A stretch of DNA of 64,000 bases from Melieria omissa. Taxonomy: Eukaryota; Arthropoda; Insecta; Diptera; Ulidiidae. The DNA lies in assembly GCA_963971225.1 (NCBI GenBank), contig OZ020269.1, positions 43,669,264-43,733,263 on the forward strand. The letters run 5' to 3'. Position 1 is the stretch's first letter; every line of letters starts with the position of its first letter. Of the stretch, positions 22,366-34,618 are shown in pieces. Below the pieces are notes generated by a model. The model searched no databases. It saw only the letters and a list, made by a program, of their open reading frames with translations, and was not told the origin of the DNA. Both the position numbers and the translations under genes were made by a program.

Positions 22366-23349
22366 TTGCAAAAGTCTATTTTGTCATGTTCGATTTGGGG
22401 GAAACTGTTATTCTTGTCCGATCGATAAATGCTTGGACCTAAGAAATCCGAAAACCTTAACTAAATTGTACAAATAGTTTTGCTTGTAGAGCCCGTCAAA
22501 GTTGAGCAATTTTTGGAGTGTGAAATAATATCAGCAATTTGCACTTTTTCGACAAAGCTGAAGTTGTAGAATACGTAAAGGAGCACACTAATTGAAACTT
22601 TTTGCACCAGCATCGTAAAAGCAGGCATTTGTACTAATAATTAAATATAGAAAAAAAAGTTGGTTGTTGTTGTTGTCTTTTCATAGGCACTCACTTGAAG
22701 CACTGTTTTTATCACACTTTTTGAACTTTCGATAGACTTAAAAAAAGGCCATACTTGCCAGAGTTCCGTCTTTGGGAACATTTTTCACTAGTCTTCTATG
22801 AGTACTGCCCTGAAGAGATCGGGTGCCCGATTTTGCCCGACTGGATTTTAGAGCGATTTTTCTGTGGCCACCTCGCGCAATTTTGTGCTTTCATAATCAA
22901 TTACACGCTATTATAATCGTTACCAGTGCATGCAAATTTGGATTTTGGCTTCATTTAAGATGTGATACAAGCTTGCAACTCCATATTAAGTCGACTTTTT
23001 TTTGCATACTATATATTGCTATTTCATTTCCGGCAATCAGCTATCATGTTTCCTTTGATGTAATGTTTTTGTTTTTAACAAAATACTAACATTGTGTCTG
23101 GCATAAAATTTGTCCTTAATTTGAGCAAAACTCAGTCAGTCGCAGTAGTAGTCTTTGAGTTGAACCGCGCCAATGAAACAATTAGTTATTGAAAAACAAA
23201 ACGCAGACTTATGTATATCTATGTGCACTGTCTAAACCCACTTATGTGTCTGGGCTGTTCAAAAATCCCACAACGCGGGAAAACTTAAGAACTGTTTAGG
23301 TACCTGCTAGTACTAGAAGCTTAGTACCTGCTATTTGAATGCATATGCA
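22366..23349. other. AT-rich noncoding stretch
   Basis: No gene or repeat border recognised up to the LINE target duplication. Confidence 0.4.
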
Positions 23350-23361
23350 AATCCTACTTAT
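23350..23361. repeat. LINE target site duplication, left copy
   Basis: AATCCTACTTAT occurs here directly after the LINE tail and again at 29985-29996 directly before the LINE 5' end. Confidence 0.8.
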
Positions 23362-23504
23362 TTTATTTATTTATTTATTATTAATTATAATTAAAATTAT
23401 AATTAATGGAGCACTAGCTGCCAAGGCTATCGGCTTCCGGTTAGATATATTTTAATATAAATATTTATTAGATTAGATTATGGATATTTATTAATATTAA
23501 TATA

Positions 23505-24785
23505 ACACTTCGTTCAATAATGTGTGTGACTAACTAATTAAAACACATTTTTTTGCCAAAATTCGTTTTTATTCATCAACATAGTCCCCTTTTCCATTCC
23601 AACGCTTTTCCAACCTTTCGATACCGCCTTTGTAGAACGATTTTTCTTTGCCTTCAAAATAGGCGTTAGTTTCGGCGATTACTTCATAATTTGAGCCAAA
23701 TCTCTTACCACGGAGCATCTTTTTGAGGTCTGCGAAGAGACAGTAGTCGCTGGGGCTCAGATCTGGAGAATACGGGGGATGAGGAAGCAATTCGAAGCCC
23801 AATTCATGCATTTTTGCCATCGTTTTCATCGACTTGTGACACGGTGCATTGTCTTGGTGAAACAACACTTTTTTTCTTCTTCATATGGGGCCGCTTAATC
23901 GCGATTTCTTCTTTCAAACGTTCCAACAAAGCTATATAATAGTCGCTATTGATTGTTTTCCCTTTCTCAAGATAGTCGATGAATATTATTCCGTGCACAT
24001 CCCAAAGTACTGACGCCATAACCTTGCCAGCCGATGTTTGTGCCTTTGGACGCTTTGGGCGGCTTTCACCGGTTGCATGCCACTTAGCAGACTGCCGATT
24101 TGACTCTGGAGTGAAATGGTGGATCCATGTTTCATCCATTGTGATGTACCGACGCAAAAACTCCGACTTGTTGTGCGTAAACATGTCCAAACAGCTCTTT
24201 GAATCATCGATTCGTTGTTGTTTTTGCTCCGGTGTGAGCAAACGCGGCACCCATTTCGAAAACACCTTATTCCTAACCAAATGTTCGTGTATTATGGTGT
24301 GTACACTGCCTGCTGATATCTTTAGAATGTCAGCAATCTCCCCCACTTTCACTTTACGGTCGGACATAATGATTTTCAGTGTTTTTTCAACGTTTTCCGG
24401 AATAACAGCGTCATTTGGCCGTCCAGTAGATGGAATGTCATCGGTGTCTGTACGACCACGTTTGAATTCGGCATACCAATAACAAATGGTTCTTTTTGAT
24501 GGAGCAGAGTCCGAATAATGTTTTTCAAGCCATTCCTGGCATTGAACAGTATTTTTTTTCATTAAAAAACAATGATAAATCAGCACACGGAATTGCTTTG
24601 AATTCATTTTTTTTGAAAACTCAAAAGTAGTGTCACTTCAAGCACTGTAACTTGTAAACTAATGGTCGGATTGACATATAATTTTGACAGTAAGCCTAAA
24701 AAGGTTCACAATTTCGAAAAAAAAATATTGATTTAGTATTAGTGCCGCCATCTATGTGTCAGTCACACACATTATTGAACGAAGT
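23505..24785 (-). mobile_element. irritans-subfamily mariner (1281 bp), nested in LINE 3' UTR
   Basis: Inverted ends ACACTTCGTTCAATAATGTG lie inside TA at 23503-23504 and 24786-24787; the right end has lost two bases (GT) relative to the copy at 43130-44419, to which it is otherwise almost identical. A 40-bp LINE segment containing TATTAGATTAGATTATGGAT flanks it on both sides. Confidence 0.92.
23569..24607 (-). pseudogene. irritans mariner transposase, one frameshift
   Basis: A nearly full-length transposase starts MNSKQFRVLIYHCF with the N-terminal HTH, then YITMDETWIHHFTPES (first Asp), HQDNAPCH (second) and SPDLSPSD (third), the last two 34 residues apart. It resembles Himar1-type proteins of the irritans group from memory. 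A single extra A in an A-run at about 23872 puts the last 90 residues out of frame. The sister copy at 43308-44356 is correct at this point but broken elsewhere. N-terminal and catalytic residues otherwise look intact. Confidence 0.9.
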
Positions 24786-24800
24786 TAATATAAATATTTA

Positions 24801-27800
24801 TTAGATTAGATTATGGATATTTATTTTTTTTAGAAAGGAGTATGTGTGGCGTATATTTTTATCTGTGGGGTCTCTAAGTAGTTCTAGGGGGTTACGCGTT
24901 TGGAATACTGAAGCTCTGAGAGAATTAAGTGAGGGGCATTCTGAAAGGATATGGGTAATTGTTAGTGGGAAGTTGCGGCAAAATTTACAGGTTGGTTGCG
25001 GTTCGTTTTTTAGTATGTATACGTGTGTGATGTTGGTGTGGCCTAACCTGAGGCGGACGAAGCATCTGTTCATGGCTGTTGATGTTGTAGACGGGAGTTT
25101 AATTGGAGCTTTGTTAGGATTTATGTTTTTGTAGCGGTGGTTGATTGTTGACCAGTCTGCAGCGGCTTTGAGATATATTTGTTGAGAGGCCAATTTGGAT
25201 ACGAATTTGTTTGAGAAAGGCATAAATGTATTTAGTGGAGCTGTTGTCGCTGCTTGGTCAGCATGCTCATTTCCGGGTATACCAACATGACCTGGAACCC
25301 ACATAAGTTTCACTATGCTTCCTAGTTGTATGATTAGTTGTTTTATTGCTGTAATCGGTTCGGATGTATTGGCAACGTTTTTTGCTCCTTCGAATGCAGC
25401 AATGCTGTCGGTGCATATGATAGATTTGGCCTTGCTGGATTTAACTATTCGAAGGGCTGCTAGTATAGCTTGTACTTCGGCATCAAATGCCGTTGCAACC
25501 GTCGGAAGAATCCCGTGTGCTTGTACGTTTCCATCCACGTCTACTACTGCGAAGGCTACTCCTGTGTTGCTCTTCGAGCCGTCTGTAAATAGTAGTCTCC
25601 AATTTTTTTTATGAGTGGGTCAATTGCTTCGTTATAGAGCTGCATGTATGAGGATCCAGCTGTTGTTTGTTTCCGGTAAGATGTGAGGCGGCCGATAAAA
25701 GACGTTTCCTAAAGTGCCCACGGCGGATGTTTTAAGTTTGGGGTTGGTATTGGGATGATGTTAGTCCCTGTTCGTGTTGCTAGATCGAAGACGTTGCTGA
25801 GCCCAGACGCGTGTCTTAATGGCCGTTTGCGTTGTTTAAGCAATTGAATTTCGCTTTGGAGGATTGAGTGGTTGTTGACGTAGATTTTCGGAGTGTGGCG
25901 GTATCTTATGTATTGAATCCGTTCTTCAATTGAGAAAAAGCCGCTCTCTGCTAATAGGTTGTCTGTACGAGTCGTCCTGAATGCTCTGAGGCTGCATCTG
26001 ATGGCTGCATGGTACGGGCTCTTGATTTGCATTAACGCGGATTTTGCACATTTCCCGTAAATTGCTAGACCGTAATCAATTTTTGATAATATGGTTAGTC
26101 GGGTTACATTGAGGAGGGTGTTTGTGTGCATGTGGCTTTTGTTAGATGATAGGTATTTTATAATGCTTAGTCTGGCAGCTAGGCTTGTTCTTAGGTGGTA
26201 ACAGTGGTTTCTAAAAGTATTTTTACAGTCAAAAGTTAATCCTAAAATTTTTAAATTTAATACATTTTCGATTATATGGGAGTTGTGTTGAATTCTAATA
26301 GGGTTACAGTGGTGTTTCCGGCAGATATGTAGGTGTTTGCATTTGTTTACAGAGATCTTAGCGCCGGAGTTCTGTGACCAGCTATTAATAGTTGATATTG
26401 CATCTTCGAAATGTTCACCAATTTTGTTAGTGTCTTTACTGTTACAAGCTAGATACAGGTCGTCTGCATAAAGGCAGTGATTGATGGTTTTGTGGTTTAA
26501 GAGGAGTTTGCTTAGATCGTCAAAGGCAATTAAAAATAGTGTTATTGACAATGGTGAACCTTGTGGTATACCATTGAAGAGAGGGTAAGTTTTTGAGTAA
26601 ATGTTATTCGCTCTGCAGCGGATCTTACGGTTGGTTAAGAATGATTTGATGTAGGTAAACATTTTTTTGCCGATTTTGAGCTCGTGCAGTTTTTGTAGAA
26701 CAACGTGGATACCAACCCTTTCGAATGCTTTTTCAAAGTCAATCGAAAGGATGGATATATGGTTTTTTGTGGAAAGGTTTTTTGAAATGAGGTGGTCAAG
26801 GTAATATAATGCGTCTATTGTACTTGAGCCTGGCTTGAAGCCAAATTGGTTTGGTGAGAGTGATTTAGTTGAGAGTAAGTACCACAATAGCCGTTTGGAT
26901 ACCATCTTTTCCAGTATTTTACTTATGCAAGGGAGGAGCGAGATAGGACGATAAGAGTCTAACAGTGTTACGTCTTTGTTTGGTTTTTTTATCGGTATAA
27001 CTATCGCGGTTTTAAATGATTGTGGGATATTGCCGGTTTCGAAAATGTTGTTGAAGAGCTTGAGGATACGTTTTTTATAGATGATTGGGGTGTTCTTGAG
27101 CATGGGAAATGAGATTTTATCATATCCTGGAGTAGTACCAGTTAGGGATTTTAAACAGCTATCGAACTCGTTGAATTTAAATTGAGTATCAATTAATTTA
27201 GTTTTGGAAGTGTAACTGTAGGTGTGTGGTTGGTTGAGAATATTTTGTTTAGAAGTGCAAAATGTAGAAGGGAAATTAGCATCGCTCGATTTGGAAGACC
27301 AATTCTCCGCAAAGGCTGTTGAAATTTCATCAGAGTTGGCAATTGTGTTTGTGGCTGTTTTTATGGCTTTGATTGAGGATGGGTTGTAGGTGCCTACCAA
27401 TTTGCGGATGTGTTGCCATATTAAGGCGGTGGGAGTGGTTGGGTTTATTTTGCCAGTCAAGGCGGCGAAGCTTTGAAGCTTAGCGGTTTTTTTTGCTTTG
27501 TTGAATTGAGCATTCGATTTTCTGTAGGCTATTAGGTGATCGTTTGTTGGGGAGTTGCGGTATAGTCGCCACGCATTTTGTTTGGCGTCTCTTAGAGATT
27601 TTAACTCAGAGGACCACCAAGGTACGGTTCTACTCGTTGGCTTCTGAGTCGTACGAGGAATGGATTCATTGGCTGCTCTTCGGATTATTTTTTGAATGAG
27701 TGCTGCCTCGTGGTTGATGTTATCAGAGGGGGGAAACAATGATGATAGGTCAAGTATTTTATCGGTGAATAAGTTCCAGTTGGCTTTATTTACATTGAAT

Positions 27801-28486
27801 TGGGGTATTTTTGGATGTGGTATGTATCGATCAGTTGTCATTGATGTTATGGTAGGAAAATGGTCGCTGTTGTGAAGGTCATTAATAGTGTGCCAATTAG
27901 ATATAGGAGTGAGTTGGGGGGAGCAAAGGGCTAAATCAATATGTGTGAGGGAGTTTTTAGTACTTAGATGCGTGGGTGAACCATCGTTTAAAAGGGTTAG
28001 GTTGGAGGTTAAAATGAAGTCTTCTATAAGTTTTCCCCTTGTATTGCATTTGGGTGAGCCCCAAAGAGGACTCCAGCCGTTGAAATCGCCCAGTAAGAGT
28101 ACTGGATGATTTGTTGAGTTTAAGATGTTTAAGAGGTCGGATAAAGAGATATTTTGCTGTGGTGGGATGTAGATTGAGATAACTGCAAAGGTCATTTTAA
28201 GTTGTATTTCAGCTGCGATTATGGAAAGGTTTGAGTTAAGATTTAGTACGTTGTGTGGAATGGATTTGTGTATGAGTAGGGCTGTACCTTGCTTGGCAGT
28301 GGAGTTGTGGTTAAAATTGTGGAAGTAGCCGTTGTATTGTTTAGGGACTGTTGGAGTTGAGTTAAATTTATGGTTGGTCTCTTGAAGACAGAGTATTTGA
28401 GGGTGTTGTTCTTTTATGAGTATTTCCAGGTCAGTGTAGTTATTGTGATAGCCGTGAATATTCCACTGGAGAATATTGAGCATCAA
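24801..28486 (-). pseudogene. LINE ORF2: endonuclease, reverse transcriptase, RNase H
   Basis: The 925-residue first part opens MMLNILQWNIHGY with an APE-type endonuclease (QETN near residue 38, GDFNGWSPLWGS, and SDHFPT), then RT with SYRPISLLP, the GIPQGSPLS motif and CLYADDLYL. After an in-frame TAG (25709-25711) the same frame continues sensibly to an A8 run at 25603-25610, where one missing A shifts it; RNase H then follows with LFTDGS, CTDS, and WVPGHVGIPGNEHAD. So one nonsense change and one homopolymer indel separate it from an open frame. ORF2 would nick the target and copy the RNA. Confidence 0.9.
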
Positions 28487-28531
28487 TGTAACTGCAAGAA
28501 TTTCTTACTGTTCCACTTGTCAATAATACGC

Positions 28532-29817
28532 TTAATGTATTATTGGAAGTGAGTTGTCAGAGTCAGAGAGGTCGGATTCCAGCGGGGGATTTATTTGTTG
28601 GTGTGATTTGGTGAGAGGGGTTGAGTGAGATAATGTTTGTGTGGTAGATTCAGTGTGGGAGGTTGAGTGAGAGTGCGTGAGATCAATTATATTTTGTGAA
28701 AGAGAGGCGGTTGGAGTGTTAAGTATTTTGGTTGTGGATCGTTTGTTGCTTTCGGAGAGGTGCTTGATATGAGTGAGAGGGAAAGTGTCGGAATTTTTGC
28801 TTTGTGAGGTGGCGTGATTTTGGGTGGTGATGGTGGTGGTTGTAGTGCTGGAATTTGGTTCTGTTGATATTTTGTTGGTGTATTCAGTGCTAGGCTGAGA
28901 GTTTGATTTGAGAGTTGAAGCATAGGTGTTTGTTGGGTTTACTGGGTTATTTTGTCTGAAGATGCGTCTAGCGTCAGCTATGCTGCATTTGTTCTGGGTT
29001 TTAATTTTTAGTATTTCTTTCTGTTGTTGATATAGTGGGCAGAGTGGGGAAGAGGCAGGGTGAGGGCCAAAGCAGTTGGCGCACATTTCACGCATGCAGT
29101 TGGTGGGGTCGTGTGGAGGTAAATTGCACTTTACACATGTGGGAGTGTTTTTGCAGTGTTTTATTAAGTGTCCCAGTTTTTGACAGCTTTTGCATCGCAT
29201 TGGATTGGGGAAATATTCTTTGACAGGGAGTTTGTACCAAGCGATGTCAATGTTTTTTGGTAGTTTGTAAAGGTCAAAGGTGACTAAGATTAGTCCTGTT
29301 GGGACTCTTTTATCACCCACTAGTTTAGAGAATTTGTGTATCCCTGTTACACCTTGGCTTTTTAAGTCGTCGAGTATTTCTTCCTCTGGTGTTGGGATTA
29401 AATTTCTATCAAATATTACGCCTTTAGAGGCATTTAGGCTGTCGTGGAGTGTAATTGAAACCTTGCATAGCCCTCCGAAGTTCTTCGTGTTTAGGAATTT
29501 TTGTGCAACTTTTTCGTTTCGTTCGACGGCGAGGAGACTTCCGTCCCGAAGAATATTGACCGATTCGATTTCAGTGCTGATGGAATCCAGCGCTTTTTTT
29601 TGGCGAAAACACTGAAGTTGGAAAGTGGCTTATTCTCCTCTGTTGATTTTATGATTACAAATTTGGGGTTCGTAATAGGGGTTTTTTTAGCGGGTAATTC
29701 AGGGAAGATTTCTCTAGTTATATTTATTCTTTTTTTTCTTTTGGACTTGGGGCTGGCTAGTGAGTCGTCTTGTAACTCACTAAACCTATTCCCCGAGGAC
29801 GGGGGAAGGTCAGGCAT
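28532..29817 (-). pseudogene. LINE ORF1, nucleic-acid-binding gag-like protein, one frameshift
   Basis: ORF1 starts MPDLPPSSGNRFSELQDDSL, has a basic region, a central RRM-like segment and three zinc-knuckle-like clusters (CKSCQKLGHLIKHC, CVKCNLPPHDPTNC, CANCFGPHPASSPLC) near 29070-29195, then a long Ser/Thr/Gln/Asn-rich tail. A T8 run on the plus strand (29594-29601) appears one base short: after it the expected continuation is in the next frame. ORF2 begins 46 nt downstream. ORF1 of I elements packages LINE RNA. Confidence 0.85.
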
Positions 29818-29984
29818 GTCTTCTCACTTATTGCACTTATCAAGTCTCACAGCAAGTCTCACCAGAAAATAGATTTGAATAAAAGAGAGTAGTTTTGCAC
29901 TACGTTTATCACTACCACAAATTAGCAATTAGCACCACGAGAAGTTTAGAGAGTCCGATCGTAACGAGTGTTAGTCGATGACTG

Positions 29985-29996
29985 AATCCTACTTAT
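29985..29996. repeat. LINE target site duplication, right copy
   Basis: AATCCTACTTAT, identical to 23350-23361. Confidence 0.8.
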
Positions 29997-31216
29997 AAAT
30001 AAAGGAGTTTGGAGTAAGTAAAGTTAGTTTCGAATTTAATTTGAGCTAAACATCACTTCAACTCCGCCACTGCAACTAAACCGAAGAAGAAGCACAAAGA
30101 TGTTTTTGAAAAATTCGAAGCTGTTTCAAATATTTACTATTTCGAAGACAAAGAAGAAGTTCGTTCTGGCTGTCACTAAAGAAATTGGTTACGTCGAAGG
30201 AAGTTTGCCTGCAGCCAACATATCTAGAGTAACGAGGCGTTGTTGGAAAAAATAATTTACTTCGATGAAGGAGATGCATGTAGCATGTAGATGTAGTAGC
30301 TAGGTTGGTCATCGCTTACCAACCATCGACATAATAGGCGGCAAAAGGAAGGCCGAAAAAGTCAATTCAGGACTGTGCGTCATTTACTAAAGAAGGAAGC
30401 TTGTTGAGGCCACGGAAACAATAACTACCACTTACCTGTCAGAAGCTTTGATCATAAAAAAAATAAGGATCAGGAGAAAATGAAAGGTGTTATAGTGAAA
30501 GCAGTTTTACCAGCAAGAATAAAGAATAAAAAAACGGTATTGCACCCAATGTGCTACCCATCAAATATAGTCATAATAAAGCTGTAGTTCTAATTTTGAA
30601 AGCAAAATTTATGAAATTGTATTTTTAAATTTTACTGTTTCAGCTTATTTCTTAAAAGTCTTATTACTTTTAATCTTTTTTAATAATTTTTCATTAATTT
30701 TGCAACTAAAACTTAACATTGCTGCTCTCATTTTCTTATTTACAGTAAGCCGAGCTTTGACAAAGTATTACGTAGCACCCTGTTTCTCGATTGATTTTGT
30801 TTTTTGACAAAAGCCTGATGAATTTCTAATCAATAGCAAAATTTTCCAATTATCTCTATTCGTTCAGATGGTATGAAATGCCTTAAAATGCCAAAATGAG
30901 CCACTGTGCGGCGTCGCATATTGCTCCTGAACTCACTGCCGACTGTAGTGTTTGCAAAATCATAGAAAAGAAAATATAGTTGGTATGGTGACTTTACATG
31001 ATCGCTACAAACAATGCAGGAAGTAATCAATAATTATGTAATTAAAGAAAACAATTAAAAATTGAAAGAGACGAAGAAAAATTCTTGCATTAGTTGGATA
31101 CAATAATAATAACACAAATTTTTCAGGCTCCGACATGCAAAACCAATCGGCAACACAAAAAAGGATACACACAAAAATTGCAAGAACAAAAATCATTAGC
31201 GCTGTCTCAGATCACG
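29997..31216. other. AT-rich stretch, no recognised gene
   Basis: Short frames at 30076-30312 and elsewhere have no motif. The segment 30901-30950 is an inverted match to 38436-38486, next to an R2 copy, so it belongs to a dispersed repeat. Confidence 0.4.
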
Positions 31217-31708
31217 TTCGTTGAAACGACGATCGCTGCGCTGGCTAAGTAATGTTCTTTTGCTGGCGACAAAAAAATACAGAAATTCGCACAAAAAATG
31301 ATTTAGCGACCAAAGCGGAAGCTGCGGTGTACAAACACATGGGCGTACAAAGGAACAAATTTAGAGGGGTAGACATAACTACATTGGAAAATTCATAATA
31401 TCAAAGAATATGAAGTGTCTAGAAGGCACATCTGAACTCAAAAATTCAAATTTTTGTTTTCGAGCTTCATAGAGCGGGGGGAAGCCACAAAAGAAAATGA
31501 GCGGCGCAAGGAGAGCAAGCGCTTCAGTTTATGCTCATTGACTCTGCGAACTGAAACACACGCCACCACAAACATACATGAAGTGAACGTACCGCTTCTC
31601 CTGTGCACTTTGAGGTGTTGGCGCTTGTTTTGGTCTCTCAATCATTTTTTGTGCAAATTTCTCACAGCAACACATCAGCCAGCGCAATGATCGTCATTTT
31701 AACGACGC
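31217..31708. mobile_element. possible inverted-repeat element (about 490 bp)
   Basis: Imperfect inverted arms of 90-100 bp: the left arm has GACGATCGCTGCGCTGGCT and GCACAAAAAATGATT, and the right arm has their complements in the mirrored order. No coding and no clear target duplication. Could be a foldback-type MITE. Confidence 0.5.
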
Positions 31709-31876
31709 CAATGCTTTTTGTGTTGGCGATTGGTTTTGCAGCACAGTTCGAGAAAAATGTGACGTCAATATTGAACAGAATGTTTACTGCTATTATCAAT
31801 CAAATCGCTGAGGCGTGCAGTCGTTTGTTGGCTTATGCTGGGCTTTGATTGAAATATTTAAAACTTGCAAATATTT

Positions 31877-32216
31877 AGACGTGGTTGATCCAGAATCAAA
31901 TTTAATAAAATATTTTTACTTGGCTCATTCCAAGAGAATTATTTGTTTGTATTTTGACGTGGCTGATCCTAAATTTTTTGCAAGTGTTTTTCGACGTGGT
32001 TGAGCCAATTAAAACTTTATATAAATACTTATTTTTACTTGACTAGTTTCAAGCCGAATTATTTGTTTATATTTTGACGTGGTTGAACCTTACTTTAAAC
32101 TTTTTGCAAGTGTTTTTTGACGTGGTTAAACTAATTCAAACTTTATATAAATACTTATTTTTACTTGACTAGTTTCAAGTAGAAATTTTTTTGTTATAAT
32201 TTGACGTGGTTGATCC
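31877..32216 (+). repeat. GACGTGGTTGA repeat array upstream of P-element
   Basis: Six copies of GACGTGG(T/C)T(G/A)A start at 31877, 31956, 31993, 32076, 32119 and 32203, alternating long (about 80 bp) and short (about 40 bp) gaps. Between them TTTTACTTG and TTTATATAAATACTTA recur, so the array is a degenerate tandem repeat of about 125 bp. It ends 40 bp before P-element coding sequence, so it may be a subterminal binding array. Confidence 0.7.
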
Positions 32217-33419
32217 TAATTTTTTTTACAATTCAATAGGGCTTCAAAGCAAAGCAAGAATTCCTACAAGTGTGCCCAGTTGCAAAAAATCTAGACTTAA
32301 CTACCCAAATTTGTGAATATTCAAGTTTCCGGCTGCTGATTTGATTTTTGGTCAAATCTGGCGTGAGAAATGCAATATTGCATATGAAGATTACGAAAAA
32401 AATCGTCATATTTGTGAAAACCATTTTTCTAGTTTTTTCCTTGGCAAAAGAAAATTAAAACTCGATGCGATTCCAACTATAAATTTGGATGAGAACTGTC
32501 AGGATTCAGAAGAAGAATTTTTGGAACCTGATTCAGCCAAAAAATTACGTATTGGCGATGCAATGTGTATTAATTGCGAAAAAATTCCAAATCAGTTCGC
32601 TTTTACAAGAAGAAATACACTGATCTGTTAAGAAAATTTAAAAGAATTCAAGAAAAGATGCGACGAGAAAAGCATCCTGTTAAACTAAATAAGAATAAAA
32701 AAAATACGCTGAAAAATCTGCAAAATACAATTGACTCATTACCAAGAATCTACAATTTTTTGCAAATTGTTAATAAGTTCGAGGCCGAAGGAATACTCGG
32801 CCGATGTGAAATATTTGGCACAAAATATTTTTTACGGAACAAGTTAAATTTGAATTTGCCGCATATAAGCACATTAAATGGGCAAATGGGCCCGAATAAT
32901 GTTCCTTTAGCCTGGTTTTGAAAATAGCGCTTTCAAATCCATTAAGAATTTGTGTTTGGATTTAAAAGAAAAAAATGAAAATAGCATAGTACTGTTAATG
33001 GATGAAATGGCGATCAACAAAAGAATTAAGGTATAATGCGAAATTAGATTTAGTTGACGGGTTCGAATGCAATGGCTTTGAAAGAACAACAAAAATTGGT
33101 AACCATGTGTGCGTGTTTATGCTCAAGACCATGATCTCCAGTAGAAGTTTTATTTTAAATTATTTCATATCTGCAAATGGACTCAACGCAGATAATCTGT
33201 GTAAAATAATTACAGAAAACTTAAAATTACTTAGTTCTTTTGAAATAACGGTCAAAGTGTTAGTATGTGATCAGGGATCTGCTAACAGAAAGTGCTTTTA
33301 ATTTCGGAGTGAGTCTAGAACGGCCTTTTTTGAATTCAATAATCAAAAAGTTTTTGTTATGTTTGACTTTCCTCATTTAATTAAACTATTAAGAAACGGT
33401 TTGCTGAAATGCGACTTAA

Positions 33420-34147
33420 GGGGAGGCTCCCCTGGATTTGGACCGAAAAATCGTTTTTTTTTTTTGTATAAAACGAAGGCTACATATATGTAGAATATGT
33501 GTGTAAAAGGATTTTTTGATACGACGCGTATTTTCATGGGAGAACACACCTGTCTCACGCGCGCTACGGGACGCTCCACTGCTCTAATTTGCCGCAAACG
33601 CGTTTATCTCGAAACCATTTTTTCCAATCTAACTGAAATCCCCGGACTTGATCTAATGATCCGATTTTCTTCATCTAAAAACTGCTCGAATGTATTTGAT
33701 TTTCTGTATGCCTTGAACTAACAATTTGCATAAATAGTTATTTATTTTTAATTTTTAAATGTGGTTGAAATTAAAAAAAGGTGAAAAAAATTGAACTTTT
33801 TACTTCAAATATTCATTGTGCAAGAATTTTTCGTTTAAATTTTTTGAGTCTAGTTCAATGCACAGACAATTTTGTTATCTTTAAGTAATGACAATGCTTT
33901 TTGATTTCAGTCCACTACAAGAGGCTGCAGGATTACAGTTCTCGAGCGATGTTTGGCGCGCAGAGGCCTACGGAAATCGCCATTTTGTAGCCGCCATTTT
34001 GAATTTCATCAAGTTTTTTAACTTTTTAAACTCCTAAATAATAGACGAATTTAATAGTCAAAACCGGAAGTTTGTACGCCTTTTCATTATCCCACAAAAA
34101 ATTACAAACTTTGCCTTATTTTTGCTCAAATCCAGGGGAGCCATCCC
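33420..34147. mobile_element. TTAA-flanked MITE (728 bp), nested in P-element
   Basis: Inverted ends GGGGAGGCTCCCCTGG and its near-complement are flanked by TTAA (33416-33419 and 34148-34151), piggyBac style. It shares interior sequence, in the opposite orientation, with the element at 44453-45175. No transposase. Confidence 0.85.
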
Positions 34148-34618
34148 TTAAAAACACCAGATGGAGTAGTTAGTTTTAAGGTCGTACAGGAGCTGTGGGA
34201 AAAAGAAGAAAACTCCAAAACTAAAATGTGCCATAAGCTGACTAGGCAACCAATGCATTCCAAAAAATTCGAGTTAAGTTTGCTACGCAAATTTTTAGCA
34301 AAACAGTTCAAGCTGCAATTAGAATTGTTTGCGACACCACTGGGTTCACAAAAAGTTCCAAAGTTTAAGCTTTATTTACAGCTGATTTCATCAAAAAAGT
34401 AGACCAAATATTTGATTGCATGAATAGTGCATCCCTCTATTCGGATAATTGTTTTAGATCAGCTTTGCAATTAAATAATGAGTCGTACAACTTTATCAAG
34501 ACTTTTTTAAATTATTTGGAAGATGTTAAATTTATAGATGATAAAAAACGTATTTTTTTTTAGATGGAATGAAACTATCCCTCAAAGCTGTTTTTTTAAT
34601 CACTGATGAGGTATTCAG

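Larger units (their letters stand above)
23362..29984 (-). mobile_element. I-clade non-LTR retrotransposon (LINE), full span, with nested mariner
   Basis: A minus-strand LINE with 5' UTR, ORF1 (zinc-knuckle gag-like), ORF2 (endonuclease, RT, RNase H), a 3' UTR and a (TAAA)n tail. A 12-bp direct repeat borders it. Its first bases CAGTCATCGACTAACACTC resemble an initiator-type internal promoter, as known for I/jockey elements. A mariner has landed in its 3' UTR. Element length without the mariner is about 5.3 kb, right for the clade. RNase H and CCHC ORF1 favour the I clade over jockey. Confidence 0.85.

Noticed and set aside
23979..24482. 167-codon plus-strand frame
   Set aside because: Antisense to the mariner transposase; the same shadow appears opposite the sister copy at 43546-43935.
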